Shown in pieces: positions 8,232-16,914 of a DNA stretch of 34,916 nt. This DNA comes from Coemansia sp. RSA 487 (taxonomy: Eukaryota > Kickxellomycota > Kickxellomycetes > Kickxellales > Kickxellaceae). The notes beneath the pieces are model-generated. The model was not told where the DNA came from. It searched no databases and saw nothing but the letters and a program-made list of their open reading frames with translations. Each line of letters starts with the position of its first letter. Within the stretch, counting starts at the first letter, position 1. The DNA lies in the NCBI GenBank assembly GCA_027577595.1, contig JANBRJ010000130.1, positions 1 through 34,916 of the forward strand, in the 5' to 3' direction. The position numbers were made by a program, and so were the translations under genes.

Positions 8232-9596
8232 ATGCGGGCTAATGGTACTACCAAGAAAGCTAGTGTGTCCATTGATTTATTCACACCACGGATCACAGTG
8301 ACAAGCGGCTCGGAAACCAATTTGCTCCTAGGATACGTAGATATCGTACTGGACCGGCCAACGGAAATAAAGTACATCAAAGTGGTGTTCACAGGCACGT
8401 ATTCTGCATTCTGGAATGACGGAGTAGGGCAAGCACGCAGCGAATACTACCAGAACAAGCTGTTCCACCACGAAAGCATTACACTAACACGGCATCATCT
8501 ACAGACCCCAGGCTTATCGCATAGAAGTAGCTCCGTGTGGGATGTCCCGCCACTGGAATTGTGTGTGCGCAGAGTGGATAAAGATTGGGAAACTGTTTCG
8601 CTTGAAAGCAATAGCGATGCCGAAATCGACTGTATTTCACAGCAGGATACGTGGAGTGCACCGATTTCGCCCCCACCGCCACCGGCGCCTTCGCTATCCG
8701 GAACCACGTGGTCGCGCCGCCAATACCATGATACGGAGCCGACTGGTGTGTTCGTGTTGCCTGGAGGCAAGCACCGGTTCCAGTTCAACATGCGCCTTCC
8801 GTCGCGGATGCCCTCAACTATAGTGTCAGCGGCCGGCGGCGGCATCGCATACGCGTTGTCTGCACGATTGAAAACAAAGGGCGCATTGGGATTGCCCGCC
8901 CATAGCACCGCATCGTGCGCTGTTCGTGTTGTCAACCTACCTTCCCGGTTTGCCGAGCTGCAAGCATCGCTGCCTGTGAATGATGAGGCGATATTTACCA
9001 GGCAAATAGACGACACGTGGTGGATCTTGGCCCGGCTGTCGTCGTGTACAGTCAGTCCAATGGATTTTCTGGTGCTTAGCGTTACGCTTGCGTGGCCATC
9101 CAAGTGCGGATACAAAGAAGATATGGCACGGTTCGTCGAGGTAGCCAGCGTGCAAATGGATTTGCACGAGCATACCGTTTACAGGTCGCTGGCGTCTGGG
9201 TCTGTTATTAAGAAGATAAAAGTCCCAGTAGCCTCCAGTATCGATGGCAGTGGAAGGCAAGTAAAGGCATGTGCCAGGGTCGATTCAAAAGAAGGGAGTT
9301 CATCGGATGAGGAAGGACAGATCCGTGCAATGTTCAACGAAGATTACCAGCGTGTGTTTCAGCTCAAGGTCCCCATCCAGCGTGGAGACAGAGGTACCAA
9401 GGGCGTACATATCGACTGCCGCTCGGTACCGATATGCGTGTCGCACGAGCTGCAAATGAACATACAGGTGCTGGACAAGGTTACAAGCAAAATGCACTTG
9501 GTCCCGTTCCATAGCCGTGTAATTGTTGTTCCCGAAGCAGAGTCATTCTATCTTCCGGCATACACTTCATCAAGGCTAGACACCCGCGTGCTGTAG
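8232..9596 (+). CDS. Arrestin-fold protein (alpha-arrestin-like)
   Basis: The 454-residue protein opens with an arrestin N-type beta-sandwich pattern. IDLFTPRITVTSGSE, GYVDIVLDRPTEIKYIKVVFTGTYS and later FVLPGGKHRFQFNMRLPSRMPST correspond to the strands that define Arrestin_N (about 10-220, interrupted by a Pro/Ser-rich loop near 140-160). A second beta-rich region at about 225-450 fits the C domain. Fungal alpha-arrestins recruit Rsp5-type ubiquitin ligases to transporters and receptors, including pheromone GPCRs in yeast. I see no PPxY or LPxY ligase-binding motif here, so it may act through a partner or differ in role. Single exon. The ATG at 8232 is the first in a T-rich leader. Family placement is fair; function is inferred. 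Confidence 0.7.
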   Translation: MRANGTTKKASVSIDLFTPRITVTSGSETNLLLGYVDIVLDRPTEIKYIKVVFTGTYSAFWNDGVGQARSEYYQNKLFHHESITLTRHHLQTPGLSHRSSSVWDVPPLELCVRRVDKDWETVSLESNSDAEIDCISQQDTWSAPISPPPPPAPSLSGTTWSRRQYHDTEPTGVFVLPGGKHRFQFNMRLPSRMPSTIVSAAGGGIAYALSARLKTKGALGLPAHSTASCAVRVVNLPSRFAELQASLPVNDEAIFTRQIDDTWWILARLSSCTVSPMDFLVLSVTLAWPSKCGYKEDMARFVEVASVQMDLHEHTVYRSLASGSVIKKIKVPVASSIDGSGRQVKACARVDSKEGSSSDEEGQIRAMFNEDYQRVFQLKVPIQRGDRGTKGVHIDCRSVPICVSHELQMNIQVLDKVTSKMHLVPFHSRVIVVPEAESFYLPAYTSSRLDTRVL

Positions 9597-9908
9597 AAAA
9601 GATACAATACGAAGCACACGCTTTTCCCTTACAGAGAGAGATTGTGTGTGTATGCGGGGGAGTGGTAAAAAGTGTCACAGAAAGAAGGGGTGGGTTTTGA
9701 ATCGAGAAGCCACATGTGTCCCTAACCAACACTTTTTCCTCCACACAATACATATTAGTGCCACATGTACATATATCGAAAGAAACAAACTACATCTTTT
9801 TTAGTATGGACCAGATTCATTTACTATTTTTTTTCTTTTTTTTTTTCTTCTCTGCATTATTAGAGCTGATGTTTATTTATTTTTTTAAAAAAAGATTTTG
9901 TGTAAAAA
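9597..9908. other. Intergenic between arrestin-like and multicopper oxidase genes
   Basis: Contains a T-run at about 9826-9848 and a T/A-rich leader before 9909. No gene seen. Confidence 0.4.
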
Positions 9909-11486
9909 ATGTTTTTCCAAAAAATCGCATTGTTATATAGCAGCATGTTTACCGCGGTGCAGTGCGCGCGAATCGAGTACGACTGGGAGATATCCAACAT
10001 CCAAGTCAAAATGGATGGCAAACACGATCGCCTGGCAGTAGCCGTCAACGGAGAAATCCCAATGCCTTTGGCAAAGGCGCAGCTGGGCGACACACTTGTG
10101 CTAAACCTGCGCAACAGCCTGGAAGGCGAGCCAACTGGCTTGCATTCGCACGGGATACTGAATAACGGCACAAACTATTACGATGGTGCTGGAATGGTCA
10201 CCGAGTGCGGTGTTGCGCCAGGGTCGCAAATGGCCTACGAGATCCCGCTCAACCAGACAGGCACTTACTGGGTGCACGGACACCACAACAGCCAGTACAT
10301 TAATGGGCTCCGTGGCCCGCTCATTGTCACGGACCCTGCCGGCGAGCCGTACGACTACGATGACGACTACGTATTGACCCTGGAAGACTGGTTCCCGCAT
10401 GCGTCTGACGTCATGATAGATCCCTTCTCTATGCCGCAAAGCTCAGCCAGCAACAGCACTTTCAGGAAATCGCCAGAGGAAAAGTACCCGATTGGCGTGA
10501 TCAATGGTGTCAGCGGCGACAGCGCCCCCGACCTGCCGTTTGCGCCAAACGCAACGTACCGCGTGCGGCTGCTCAACATCGGGTCGACCAGCATGTTCCG
10601 TTTCGCTATCGACGACCACGACATGCACGTGATTGAGGCCGACGGCGTATCATCGGAAAAGCGCAAAGTCGATCATGTGGTTCTGGGCGTAGCGCAGCGC
10701 ATTTCGGTGCTTGTCAGTGCCCGCCCTGAGGCTACAAGGAACTCACGCTACTACTTTGAGATCTTCACTGATGTGTTTCCTGAGTCTCCCGGATACAACC
10801 CACGCCTGTACTCGGGGGCTGTCTCCTATACAAGCGAAAGCGATGTTCCAGCCCCGAAAAGACCCGGGTCTTTCGATGAACTCACATTCGATGATCTTGA
10901 TCTGGTTCCTTTTGACAGGCAGTCGATTTTGCCGCCTCCAGACGCTAGCCATGACGTCATTGTCAGTGCGAGCCGTTCTGCAACGGATATAATGCAAGCC
11001 TACATCAACGGTGTTTCTTTTGCGCTTCCCCGCGTGCCATCGATATTCACAGCGCTAGGGTACCAAGGCGACGGCTCCATCAGCGATGCGTCGTTCGGCC
11101 GTCGATGCAACGCCAAAGTGCTGCAGCACTTGGATACAGTTGAGCTCTTTGTCGCCAACATTGATACAGTCACGCATCCGATGCACTTGCATGGCCACTT
11201 TTTCCAGATCATCGAACGTGGCATATTGGGCGACCCAAAGGGTGTTAGAAAGTCGTCCCAGTATCCAATGCGCAGGGACACGGTACTTGTTGGGCCCAAT
11301 TCATATGTAAAGCTGAGGTTCCGTGCGGATAACCCGGGCGTGTGGCTAATGCATTGCCATATCGAGCGTCATATGGAGCTCGGTCTATCGATGATGTTTG
11401 TCTCTGCACCAGATGTGATGCGCCAGACTATCCAAGTCCCGGAGGCTCTGAAAGACCAATGTCGGCAGATCGGGGTCACAATTTAA
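9909..11486 (+). CDS. Secreted Fet3-like multicopper oxidase (ferroxidase or laccase)
   Basis: All four copper-binding signatures are present in 525 residues: LHSHG (H79, H81), WVHGHH (H123, H125), HPMHLHGH (H423, H426, H428) and HCHIERHMELGL (482-493, with the type 1 Cys at 483 and Leu as axial residue). The cupredoxin segments around GTYWVHGHHNSQY and GVWLMHCHIE resemble the Fet3 group. A short signal peptide (about 1-20) is visible. The enzyme would oxidise Fe(II) or phenols with reduction of oxygen to water. Unlike yeast Fet3 (about 636 residues) it has no C-terminal membrane helix, and no FTR1 permease gene is nearby. It is therefore probably an extracellular enzyme and not part of a membrane Fet3-Ftr1 complex. 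Ferroxidase versus laccase cannot be settled by eye. Confidence 0.88.
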   Translation: MFFQKIALLYSSMFTAVQCARIEYDWEISNIQVKMDGKHDRLAVAVNGEIPMPLAKAQLGDTLVLNLRNSLEGEPTGLHSHGILNNGTNYYDGAGMVTECGVAPGSQMAYEIPLNQTGTYWVHGHHNSQYINGLRGPLIVTDPAGEPYDYDDDYVLTLEDWFPHASDVMIDPFSMPQSSASNSTFRKSPEEKYPIGVINGVSGDSAPDLPFAPNATYRVRLLNIGSTSMFRFAIDDHDMHVIEADGVSSEKRKVDHVVLGVAQRISVLVSARPEATRNSRYYFEIFTDVFPESPGYNPRLYSGAVSYTSESDVPAPKRPGSFDELTFDDLDLVPFDRQSILPPPDASHDVIVSASRSATDIMQAYINGVSFALPRVPSIFTALGYQGDGSISDASFGRRCNAKVLQHLDTVELFVANIDTVTHPMHLHGHFFQIIERGILGDPKGVRKSSQYPMRRDTVLVGPNSYVKLRFRADNPGVWLMHCHIERHMELGLSMMFVSAPDVMRQTIQVPEALKDQCRQIGVTI

Positions 11487-11647
11487 AAAATTTGGCGGAA
11501 TCCCCACAATATTCCATTTTCATGCATATTGATCGTGATGTCATGGTAAAAAAAAGTTTCATTTTTAAAAAATTTGAATTATCATACCACGTTTTCAATT
11601 CACTTTTTGTTTCTCTGTTCTACTTCATGTACTTTTCCCCATTCTGA

Positions 11648-12646
11648 ATGGCTCCCAGGAAATTGTTGTTGCCTGATATCAGTGCCGCTGATCTCGATGG
11701 TCTTGTTATTGTTTCAGGTCCACGCAACCACTTACCTGCCACAAGCTGTTGCACGCGTCGTAAACTAGAGCCCGGCTTGACATATCGACCCATTGTGGAG
11801 GTACGTGACGGGTCCGAGCGGCTTTACAGCAAAAACAGTTTGCCATTGTTTGAGATCATAGGTGCACGAAATATAAAGAATGGCTCTGAAAGCGAGACAA
11901 CCGATGATGATAAAGGGCCAGCAGGCGCTGTTCTACGACGCCGACGAAGCGGAATAGTAAAGCGAAATGCTGCTAATGGCAAAAAGGCCGAGGAAGAGGA
12001 GGACATTAGCGATGAACATTACAGGAAACTTCATCGAAAGCCAGAGTACGTGGAGAAACGGATACGTAATAGGGAAATTGAGCTGTATCAGTACTCACGG
12101 TGGCAAGAGAGCCAGCACAAGTCGGCTGTAGCAGCGGCAGTGGAGGAGGCAGCGACTGAATCCGGTAGCGATGCTCTGCCTCCCGTTGACATAATCAGCG
12201 AAGCGTTACGCAAGCTTGATTCCACAGACGATACGGATAGTAATAGTAGTGGTCATCGGCGGCAGCGTCGGAGGAAGGAGCTTTTGGCGCTGGTGGACTC
12301 GAATGGATACCAGAAAGCACAGCAGCAAATCCATGACCACGAGCAGCAATTGTTGCTTCAGCAGCAAAAGCAGCAGCAGAGGGAAAAGCAGAAACTGCTG
12401 CGCCAAACATCGGAGCACGACAGGAAAATGTCGCGCTTGGGCGGTGTCATCCTTGAGCAGCTGCTTGTACAGGCATCGCATTTCCCGCCAAAGCCACCCG
12501 CCAGCCTTTCTAGCGATCTCGACAATGAAAATACCGAGGATGAAGCCCAGCAAAAAAAGTACCCTTGCTGCCCACGCGAGTTTTCAATTCCTCCACGCCT
12601 GTACAGCCAAGTGATCAAGCACCGCAATATCAACGCCACCGATTAA
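11648..12646 (+). CDS. SAS4-like (PEHE-related) chromatin scaffold protein, tentative
   Basis: The 332-residue acidic/basic, mostly disordered protein contains YRKLHRKPEYVEKRIRNRE (about 125-143). This resembles the HRxPExxEKRxRNxE core of the SAS4 / MSL1-type domain, which tethers MYST histone acetyltransferases in yeast SAS and animal MSL/NSL complexes. Other visible parts are a basic run RRRRSGIVKR near 97-106, a Gln-rich coil near 225-250 and a C-terminal FSIPPRLYSQVIKHR segment. The rest has no named motif. It lies close behind the oxidase gene and just ahead of PDK1 on the same strand. A nuclear role in histone acetylation is inference from one short motif. Confidence 0.5.
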   Translation: MAPRKLLLPDISAADLDGLVIVSGPRNHLPATSCCTRRKLEPGLTYRPIVEVRDGSERLYSKNSLPLFEIIGARNIKNGSESETTDDDKGPAGAVLRRRRSGIVKRNAANGKKAEEEEDISDEHYRKLHRKPEYVEKRIRNREIELYQYSRWQESQHKSAVAAAVEEAATESGSDALPPVDIISEALRKLDSTDDTDSNSSGHRRQRRRKELLALVDSNGYQKAQQQIHDHEQQLLLQQQKQQQREKQKLLRQTSEHDRKMSRLGGVILEQLLVQASHFPPKPPASLSSDLDNENTEDEAQQKKYPCCPREFSIPPRLYSQVIKHRNINATD

Positions 12647-12926
12647 TCTTCAAACTCGGAACATGTGTTTTTTTCATTTTTGTCATTGTGCCAAGTTCAC
12701 AGTCAATCTGAAAAGTCTCACTCTTTTTTTTTTTTCCTCTTCCAGTCAAAGGGATTCAAAAAATCTAGCGTGGTCCTTTGCATATTTTCGGTTGTCTACT
12801 CTTGCTTTGTCTCGAACTTTTTTTCTCTTTTCCACAAAGTCTTTTTTCCCACCTTTAATAAATCAAAAGGTTTCACATTTTTCCTCTCCTCCTTTTTCCA
12901 TTTGTATTCTTTTTCTATATAACGCA
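12647..12926 (+). promoter_or_regulatory. Pyrimidine-rich promoter/leader of the PDK1-like gene
   Basis: T- and C-rich throughout, with T-runs near 12725-12738. The reading frame is open back to an ATG at 12663, but the translation there is Phe/Ser-rich junk typical of a pyrimidine leader. Confidence 0.4.
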
Positions 12927-14360
12927 ATGTCCAACGAAGAAAACAGCCAAATGTCAACCATAGAGCCGCGGGAGCGTCCGCGAATTCCGCCAAAGCCTGC
13001 GAATCTACGACCAGCCAACACCAACAACAGCAGTAGCAACAGCAGCAGCAGCAGCAACACCAACACCACCAACACCAACACCACCAACAACAATCCTGAT
13101 ATGTCTACACACAAACGGCTGGTCAGCGACTTTGACTTTGGACGGACACTCGGCGAGGGCTCATACTCAACGGTAGTCGAGGCGACAGAGAAAACAACGG
13201 GACGCGTGTACGCGGCGAAAATCCTTGACAAGCGGCACATAATCAAGGAGAAGAAAATCAAATACGTCAACATTGAGCGCGACATGCTACAAGCGCTCCA
13301 CCACCCGTTTATTGTACGACTACACTATGCGTTCCAGGATCCCCACAGCCTGTACTTTATCTTGGATATGGCGCACAATGGTGAGCTGCTTACGTGGATC
13401 CGTAAGCTGAATGGCCTATCTTTGGAGTGTACTCGCTTTTACTTGGCTGAAATCATTACAGCCATCGAATACATGCATGGGGAGCGCACATTACATCGCG
13501 ATATCAAGCCAGAGAACATCTTGCTCGGAAGCGATATGCATATCCTGGTGACCGACTTTGGCACCGCCAAAATGTTCCGCAAACAAGGGGCGGACGATAG
13601 TATGCGTGCATATTCGTTTGTAGGCACCGCAGAGTACGTGTCGCCCGAGCTGTTAACCGACAAGGCCGCCGACTGCAACTCAGACCTGTGGGCCATCGGA
13701 TGCGTTGCTTACCAGCTTCTGACTGGGCGTCCTCCTTTCAAGGGCGTCAACGAGTACCAGACGTTCCAAAAGGTGCTGAAATTAGATTACACTGTGCCTT
13801 CTGCATTACCTCCGCAGGCGCGTGACCTCGTTGACCGCATTCTTGTGCTTTCTCCGGAGGAGCGACTTGGCGCAACGCAGCGTGGCGGGTTCCGCGAGCT
13901 GAAAGAACACGCCTTCTTCCATGGCTTCGAGTGGCAAGGACTGGCCACGCGCACACCGCCTCCCATGGCTGGCGCTCCTCCAGCCGTCCCGCCTAAGCCT
14001 GCGGTTCTCCGACTGCAGCCAAACGTGCAAGTGCGTGGGTCCAGTAGCGATGGATTCGGGACAGAAAAGACATCGGACTCGTCGTTCTCGCCGTCTCCTA
14101 CGGCATCAACAGACCCGCTGAATATGTCGCCGATGCAACCGCCGGCTGCTCTGGCTCAGCCTGCTGTGTATGGGCGCGGTGAGCTGCCTGTGGTTACTGT
14201 GCAGAGCCCAAGCGACTACTACACAGCGGCATCGTACCGCCCACCTGTGGCATGTCCTGCGCGGCCCATTTATAACGCCAGTACAGCAGGAGGAGGCACA
14301 CATGATGACAGTGCTTCATGGCTTTCACGGCTGCGAGAAACGTTATGCTGTGGGACCTAG
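12927..14360 (+). CDS. PDK1-family AGC protein kinase (Pkh1/Ksg1-like)
   Basis: From the ATG at 12927 the product is 477 residues. An Asn/Ser/Thr-rich linker (31-56) precedes a complete kinase domain (about 69-335): glycine loop GEGSYSTV (76-83), Lys98, HRDIKPEN (190-197), DFG (210-212) and the PDK1-specific activation loop SFVGTAEYVSPELL (230-243, with Ser230 at the PDK1 autophosphorylation site). The PIF-pocket region IIKEKKIKYVNIERDM is also conserved. PDK1 phosphorylates the activation loops of other AGC kinases such as Ypk/Sch9/PKC in cell-wall and sphingolipid signalling. No PH domain is seen after the kinase. Instead the Pro/Ser-rich tail ends WLSRLRETLCCGT, a Cys-Cys near the terminus that could be palmitoylated. 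An upstream ATG at 12663 gives a long Phe/Ser-rich extension that I judge to be leader. Confidence 0.93.
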   Translation: MSNEENSQMSTIEPRERPRIPPKPANLRPANTNNSSSNSSSSSNTNTTNTNTTNNNPDMSTHKRLVSDFDFGRTLGEGSYSTVVEATEKTTGRVYAAKILDKRHIIKEKKIKYVNIERDMLQALHHPFIVRLHYAFQDPHSLYFILDMAHNGELLTWIRKLNGLSLECTRFYLAEIITAIEYMHGERTLHRDIKPENILLGSDMHILVTDFGTAKMFRKQGADDSMRAYSFVGTAEYVSPELLTDKAADCNSDLWAIGCVAYQLLTGRPPFKGVNEYQTFQKVLKLDYTVPSALPPQARDLVDRILVLSPEERLGATQRGGFRELKEHAFFHGFEWQGLATRTPPPMAGAPPAVPPKPAVLRLQPNVQVRGSSSDGFGTEKTSDSSFSPSPTASTDPLNMSPMQPPAALAQPAVYGRGELPVVTVQSPSDYYTAASYRPPVACPARPIYNASTAGGGTHDDSASWLSRLRETLCCGT

Positions 14361-14570
14361 AGGAAACAAAAAAAGCTCGTTAGGCTTATTCCCTCCCTCC
14401 CTGTTCTTTATTATTCCAGCACGATTGCTTTTGTGTGTTTCTTTGTTTCTTTTTAGCTTGTACAATACTTGATTTGATTTTGATTTACCTTTAAAATTAA
14501 CATACTCGGAAACGAAAACAGAGAATTGATATGCATGCAATAGATTGGAGAGAAGGAGAAAAAAGTGTTA

Positions 14571-15767
14571 TTAATTCTGGGAATCAGATGTTGTTGACAT
14601 GAACGTGGATATGCTTGCAGCAAAATCAGCAGCACTGTACAGTTCAAGAGGAGTGGGATTGATACCAACAAGAGAAGTGTCGATGGTGGGCGGTACAAGT
14701 GGTGCAAGCATGGGCGTCATATCCTCAAAGGAAAATGGTCCGTAGTAGGACGACATATCAAGCGACTTTGTAGCCAGCTGTTTGCGCATATCCTCAGTGA
14801 CACATCTCCGACGCTTAGCGGCAGGCGGCTTGGAAAGCATCATAGGCGATGCTGAAGCAGCCCGTGTGCAAGCAGTGGTATCTGAAGCCGGCAATGTCAA
14901 ACTACGGCGGCGGGCGGATCCGTCAAACCCAGCAGGCGGTAAGGACTCGGTGTCTGACGAACCGCTGCTGCTATCGTCGCGGGACCGCTTGGTACCCATC
15001 GTTGCCTTCTTCATGTCGTAGATTTTCTTTTCTTCCAAGTACTGGATGCGGAACTGGTTCTTGACATCCTCGCTCTCGGTTTTCCAGCACTCGCCAGCCA
15101 ACCGCGAGATCTCTGTTTGGCTTGCTTCTGGATGCAACCGCTTGAGCTCGGCTATCTTGTAGCTGCGGTACTTGATAAAGGCGTTAATAGGTTTGTTCGA
15201 CTTTTCCTTGGGTTTCTTGGCCGCAACAGATGGCAGTGCCGACGCTATGGCAGAAGCATTGGCTGCTGCCGATTGCTGCCTAGAGTGAACAGACCTTGGC
15301 TTTGACGTTTGCTTGGCCGAGTGCGAACGTCCCTTGGGTCGGGATGCAGCCGCAGCATTGGCGGCTTCCACCAGAGGAAGCGGAGGCAGCACTGGAGGAG
15401 CAGGCGGCGGAGCCATCGTTGCGTTCTGCTGGAACTTGTCCAGCGTCTGCGCAAGGCTGTAGCCGAGCGGAACATAGACGACGCAGTGATTGGGCACATG
15501 CTCAATAAACATGCGTCCGTCGGGAAGACATATCTGCTGGCACATCTGGTCCGCAAGCCCGCCTGCTTCGTCCTGGCGGTAAATGTAGCAGGGAGCCGGG
15601 GTGTCGGCGCCAATAACAGAAGTGCATGGCAGCACGGCAGGTGATGGAATGTAGGATTGCGAGGCATAAGGGGGAGTAAGGTACTGAGTTGGAGGCGTGG
15701 ACATGAAGGCGGGAGGTGGTGGTGGTGGCGGTGCCATGTATGCAAACTGGCTTTGGTACTGGTCCAT
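14571..15767 (-). CDS. HMG-box transcription factor of the MATA/Ste11 type
   Basis: The 398-residue protein has a single HMG box at about 191-254: NKPINAFIKYR, then HPEASQTEISRLAGECW, then KNQFRIQYLEEKK. The NAFIxYR start and the EISRxxGExW core are characteristic of the MATA_HMG / Ste11 / sexM-sexP class of sequence-specific factors, not the abundant non-specific HMGB class. The N-terminal 140 residues are Pro-rich with a poly-Pro run (13-19). A Cys-containing conserved-looking segment spans about 60-112. The C-terminal part is Ser-rich with a KRRRC basic patch. Fungal relatives control mating type or sexual development, others control morphogenesis. The gene converges on PDK1 and lies 7 kb from the repeat-peptide precursor. 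Identity as a mating-type gene is not shown. Confidence 0.85.
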   Translation of the reverse strand: MDQYQSQFAYMAPPPPPPPAFMSTPPTQYLTPPYASQSYIPSPAVLPCTSVIGADTPAPCYIYRQDEAGGLADQMCQQICLPDGRMFIEHVPNHCVVYVPLGYSLAQTLDKFQQNATMAPPPAPPVLPPLPLVEAANAAAASRPKGRSHSAKQTSKPRSVHSRQQSAAANASAIASALPSVAAKKPKEKSNKPINAFIKYRSYKIAELKRLHPEASQTEISRLAGECWKTESEDVKNQFRIQYLEEKKIYDMKKATMGTKRSRDDSSSGSSDTESLPPAGFDGSARRRSLTLPASDTTACTRAASASPMMLSKPPAAKRRRCVTEDMRKQLATKSLDMSSYYGPFSFEDMTPMLAPLVPPTIDTSLVGINPTPLELYSAADFAASISTFMSTTSDSQN

Positions 15768-16914
15768 TGTTCAGAAAGGAAGGGGGTGAATAAATGACTT
15801 TTTGCTAAAAAGGTGTGAATGAAAGTGCAAGGCTTATGCAATAAAGGAAGCGGGGTGGAGAGGAGGGGCGGTGGTGTTAGGAACAAGAAAAGATGATGAG
15901 GCGTAAACTTTAGAAAGGAAAAGGAACAAAGACTACGGGAGACCGTTTGTTATATAGGTGAAGAAGTGGGGAAAAATAGGCAGCGATGGTATCAAGATGT
16001 GGGGGTGGGGGAAAACAGGGCGAAAAAAGGGCCAAGGGAAACACAGTTTGAGGCGGAAAAAGGAAAGGGTATTGATTTTCCAGCGCTGGAAAATGGGGAG
16101 GAAAAAGCAACTTTTGCAAATCATCGCCAAAACAAAATGTCGGCAGCCTTCGCTGCCAGCACGACATACATGAGACCGCGAAGCTTGCTGTCATTAGTGG
16201 GCTTGGGAGGGAGGGGGATTTACTTGTGCAGGACTAAGGTTCCTGTTATTGTTTATTTATGTTATGTGCGCACAGGAAAGGCGCTATCCCACGTGAGGAT
16301 ATACATGTTTTGCGCTTTTTTTCCTGTTTCTCGCACCCAAAGATTGCGTACTTTCTTCAACATTTCCGAAATGTCAAACATCACCTTCCTTATTAATTTG
16401 AGTGTTTTTTGAGTGCCGCCAATTTGGCAAGCAGGACTTTCGGCCTGGAGATATCCGATCACCAGCTGTCAATTATTTACACAATAGCAGCTTGCCTGCC
16501 GGATTACCTTTGCATGCATATCGGTCAAAGCGGATTGGCTGGGCCTTTTTTCGATGCATCCTGTCTCGGGGTTTCCCAGGAACACCTGGCTATTTATAGG
16601 GAGATTTTGTCTGCGATGCACGTGGTCGTTCCAAATCGGGTTCTTGGCGAGTCATCTGGATTTGTGCATATAACCTTTCCAAAAGCGGACGGAGATAAGG
16701 GACGGGGAGAGCGGAAAACCCGGAAAAGGGCTCATTTGTGGCGGTGATTACAATGACCATGATCACAGAAATACCTTTCTAATTACCAAAAAGCTGTATA
16801 CGTAATCGCTTTAATCCCCCAAAAAGCTTTCCCCTCAGGCCAGAAAGTCTTTTTCATTTCCCATTCGAGCTTTTTATTTCTTTATTGTGTTGTATAGAAT
16901 TACTATTGTATAAA
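15768..16914. promoter_or_regulatory. 1.1-kb divergent intergenic region (HMG-box gene / UFD1-like gene)
   Basis: No gene is convincing here; frames at 15966-16412 and 16409-16747 lack any family signature. A TATATA at about 15951-15956 lies some 185 bases upstream of the HMG-box start, read on the minus strand. A G-rich tract on the plus strand (15999-16030; GGGGGTGGGGG followed by two GGG runs) may form a quadruplex. A CACGTG E-box lies at about 16290-16295 and a second G/A-rich stretch at 16206-16219. The length exceeds most other spacers here, which suits a regulated transcription-factor gene. Confidence 0.4.

Noticed and set aside
8232-9596. PPxY-type ubiquitin-ligase motif in the arrestin-like protein
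   Set aside because: The Pro-rich loop has poly-Pro but no PPxY or LPxY, so the classical Rsp5-adaptor role was not asserted.
12663-12926. 88-residue N-terminal extension of the PDK1 frame
   Set aside because: It is Phe/Ser-rich translation of a pyrimidine-rich leader; the conserved protein is complete from 12927.
15966-16747. Two plus-strand frames of 148 and 112 residues in the HMG-box/UFD1 spacer
   Set aside because: No family features, low-complexity purine-rich codons at the start and no clear promoter arrangement; probably chance frames in GC-richer regulatory DNA.
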